A DNA stretch of 27,904 bases from UBA5941 sp021824385 (GTDB taxonomy: Bacteria; Patescibacteriota; Microgenomatia; UBA8517): contig DAIEQM010000042.1 of assembly GCA_027347685.1 (NCBI GenBank), positions 1 through 27,904 on the forward strand. Direction: 5' to 3'. Position 1 is the stretch's first letter; each line of letters starts with the position of its first letter. Positions 26,657-27,904 of this stretch are shown here, in pieces. A program made the translations under genes and the position numbers. The notes under the pieces were generated by a model, which worked only from the letters and a program-made list of their open reading frames with translations, made no database searches and had not been told where the DNA came from.

Positions 26657-27820
26657 ATGAAAAAAATTATTCTTGCCACTTTTGTTGCTCTGCTCTTTAT
26701 CACCCCTGTAAGTGTTTTTGCTCAAGCCAATTCATCGCCCAAGCAAAAAGTCGTAACAGTGGGAAAAGAACAGGTTATTGCGCAAGATTATTTTACTGCC
26801 GGTGATAGGGTTGTCGTCGATGGCACGATAAATGGTGATGCCTATATTGCAGGTGGACAGGTCGATATTAATGGAACCGTTACGGGCGATCTTTTGGTTG
26901 CAGGCGGACAGGTAACGGTGCGAGGATCAGTTCTTCAGAATATTCGTGCGGTTGGCGGAACTATTTTGATTGAAGGAACTGTCGGACGAAACGTAAGTAT
27001 TGTTGGGGGATCTTTAACCCTTGATAAAAGCGCAAAAATAAATGGCAACGCTGCATTGGTAGGCGGAACTATTTCAATTCTTACTCCAGTCAAAATGCTC
27101 AATATTGCTGGTGGCGATGTGTCTCTTGAAAGCACCGTTTCTGGAAACGTTACGGGAGCTGTTGGAAATCTGCAAGTTTTTCCAGACGCACAGGTGAAAG
27201 GGAACCTTACCTATTGGAGCGATAAGCAAGCCGAGATTGCACAGGGAGCGAGTGTTTCAGGGACGGTGAACTTTAATCAAACTGACTTTAAGAATAAGTT
27301 TGATAACTCTCAGGAAAAAGCTCAAAAAGCAGCAAATGGCTTTGGAATGTTTATGAGACTCGTTTCGTTTACTTCAGCCCTTATTATTGGCCTTTTGCTT
27401 ATACGATTTGTTCCAGTTTTTTCTTCAAAAACCGCAGAACTTGTTTCCACCAAGTTTTGGAAAACTATGTATTCCGGATTTGTCTTGGTAGTTGCAACGC
27501 CTGTATTAATCGTTCTCCTATTGGTAACACTGATTGGAATACCGTTCGCATTTTTTGTAGGGATTGCATATATGGCAGTTATTTACTTTTCAAAGTTCTT
27601 TGTAGCAATGGCGCTTGGGAGATACCTCTCTCAATCATGGAAATCGAATCTCAGTGATTCATGGCAGTTTGTCGTGGGTATAGCAATGTTCTCACTGCTT
27701 AGTATGCTTCCGGTGATAGGGTTTTTTGTGAAGTTGGTGTTTTTGTTTGCAGGCGTTGGTGCACTGTTTCTTACCAAGAAAGAATATTTCACTTCACTTC
27801 GCACTAAAAAAATAATTTGA
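26657..27820 (+). CDS. secreted bactofilin-like beta-repeat protein with membrane domain
   Basis: The 387-aa protein has a clear signal peptide (MKKIILATFVALLFITPVSV, cleavage probably after VFA). An extracytoplasmic right-handed beta-repeat region of about 150 residues (about 45-210) contains repeats such as VVVDGTINGDAYIAGGQVDI, GTVTGDLLVAGGQVTVRGSV and GTVGRNVSIVGGSLTLDKSA. These are polymer-forming bactofilin-like turns. A linker (FDNSQEKAQKAANG) leads to four transmembrane helices (about residues 232-375). Usual bactofilins are cytoplasmic and lack such a domain; this topology puts the repeats outside. A cell-envelope scaffold is a reasonable inference. It is co-transcribed with the 57-aa gene 3 nt upstream. 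Confidence 0.88.
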   Translation: MKKIILATFVALLFITPVSVFAQANSSPKQKVVTVGKEQVIAQDYFTAGDRVVVDGTINGDAYIAGGQVDINGTVTGDLLVAGGQVTVRGSVLQNIRAVGGTILIEGTVGRNVSIVGGSLTLDKSAKINGNAALVGGTISILTPVKMLNIAGGDVSLESTVSGNVTGAVGNLQVFPDAQVKGNLTYWSDKQAEIAQGASVSGTVNFNQTDFKNKFDNSQEKAQKAANGFGMFMRLVSFTSALIIGLLLIRFVPVFSSKTAELVSTKFWKTMYSGFVLVVATPVLIVLLLVTLIGIPFAFFVGIAYMAVIYFSKFFVAMALGRYLSQSWKSNLSDSWQFVVGIAMFSLLSMLPVIGFFVKLVFLFAGVGALFLTKKEYFTSLRTKKII

Positions 27821-27904
27821 AAACAAAGAAATACTCCGATTATCAAACGGAATCGAGAAAGACCTGGAGACTTATTAAGGTGGAAGGTGCCCTTGCATAT
27901 CCAA
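27817..27904 (+). CDS. 5' end of a gene running off the window
   Basis: From TTG 27817, overlapping the stop of the upstream gene (TTGA), an open frame runs to the edge: MKTKKYSDYQTESRKTWRLI, then KVEGALAYP. The high Lys/Arg content and aromatic residues look like coding sequence, but 29 codons are too few to name a family. The overlap suggests translational coupling. An ATG further right, outside the window, could be the real start. Confidence 0.4.
   Translation, partial: MKTKKYSDYQTESRKTWRLIKVEGALAYP

Overview
The window looks like a chromosomal segment of a Candidate Phyla Radiation bacterium (Candidatus Patescibacteria, most likely the Parcubacteria/Paceibacteria side). The reasons are: small tightly packed genes; a single-copy core (smpB/ssrA, comF, dnaG, rpoD, galE); small lineage-typical proteins such as a 57-aa Gly/aromatic membrane protein and a 58-aa KOW protein; many short unknown membrane proteins; and widespread leaderless promoters, in which a TATAAT-like box ends 6-8 nt before the start codon. 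TGA is used as a stop (for example at the end of the mazG-like gene), so the recoded Gracilibacteria/Absconditabacteria are excluded. Phylum placement is inference from gene content; no rRNA is present.

Layout. 1-1.7 kb: 5' part of tmRNA (ssrA, minus strand, running off the left edge), smpB, a divergent comF-like gene and a pterin-4a-carbinolamine dehydratase. 1.7-3.4 kb: a serine-tRNA-rich stretch (Ser-TGA, Ser-GCT, Arg-GCG, Ser-CGA, Ser-ACT) in which three Ser tRNAs have partial tRNA copies beside them; one Ser tRNA has the very unusual anticodon ACT, and a mazG-like gene starts 5 nt after another. 3.4-7.1 kb: an anchored unknown protein, a zinc/manganese ABC importer operon (znuA-znuC-znuB order, minus strand) and a NUDIX-fold protein with a degenerate Nudix box. 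7.1-8.2 kb: tRNA-Ser(GGA) and tRNA-Arg(CCG), both with encoded CCA, and a UbiA-family prenyltransferase. 8.2-13.8 kb: an unknown gene, dnaG-rpoD, a DUF5698 membrane protein, galE and small membrane proteins.

14.4-about 21 kb: an integrative element at tRNA-Asn(GTT). A large serine recombinase reads into the tRNA, and its stop codon lies in the tRNA T-arm. It is followed by a string of small minus-strand mobile-element genes (an NATKHG-motif protein, a winged-helix protein, a DUF5659 protein and a 74-aa protein with an attenuator-like hairpin), then an anchored Thr/Pro-linker protein. A divergent plus-strand cargo follows: a Xre-type regulator, a YaaC-like protein and a hydrophobic-hairpin protein separated from it by 1 nt. 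This cargo is the best candidate for an undescribed (possibly defence) system. The right end is not determined; a PAP2 phosphatase with a host-style leaderless promoter probably lies at or beyond it.

21.6-27.9 kb: an accessory-looking run comprising a lipoprotein gene with a strong Shine-Dalgarno, TTG start and long GC-rich terminator (unlike its neighbours), a secreted/anchored double-dockerin protein, two VOC-fold (PhnB-like) proteins, small DUF1801, DUF2164 and DUF1761 proteins, a KOW protein, a pilin-like anchored protein, the 57-aa membrane protein, and a secreted bactofilin-like beta-repeat protein fused to a multi-helix membrane domain. A new reading frame opens at the right edge.
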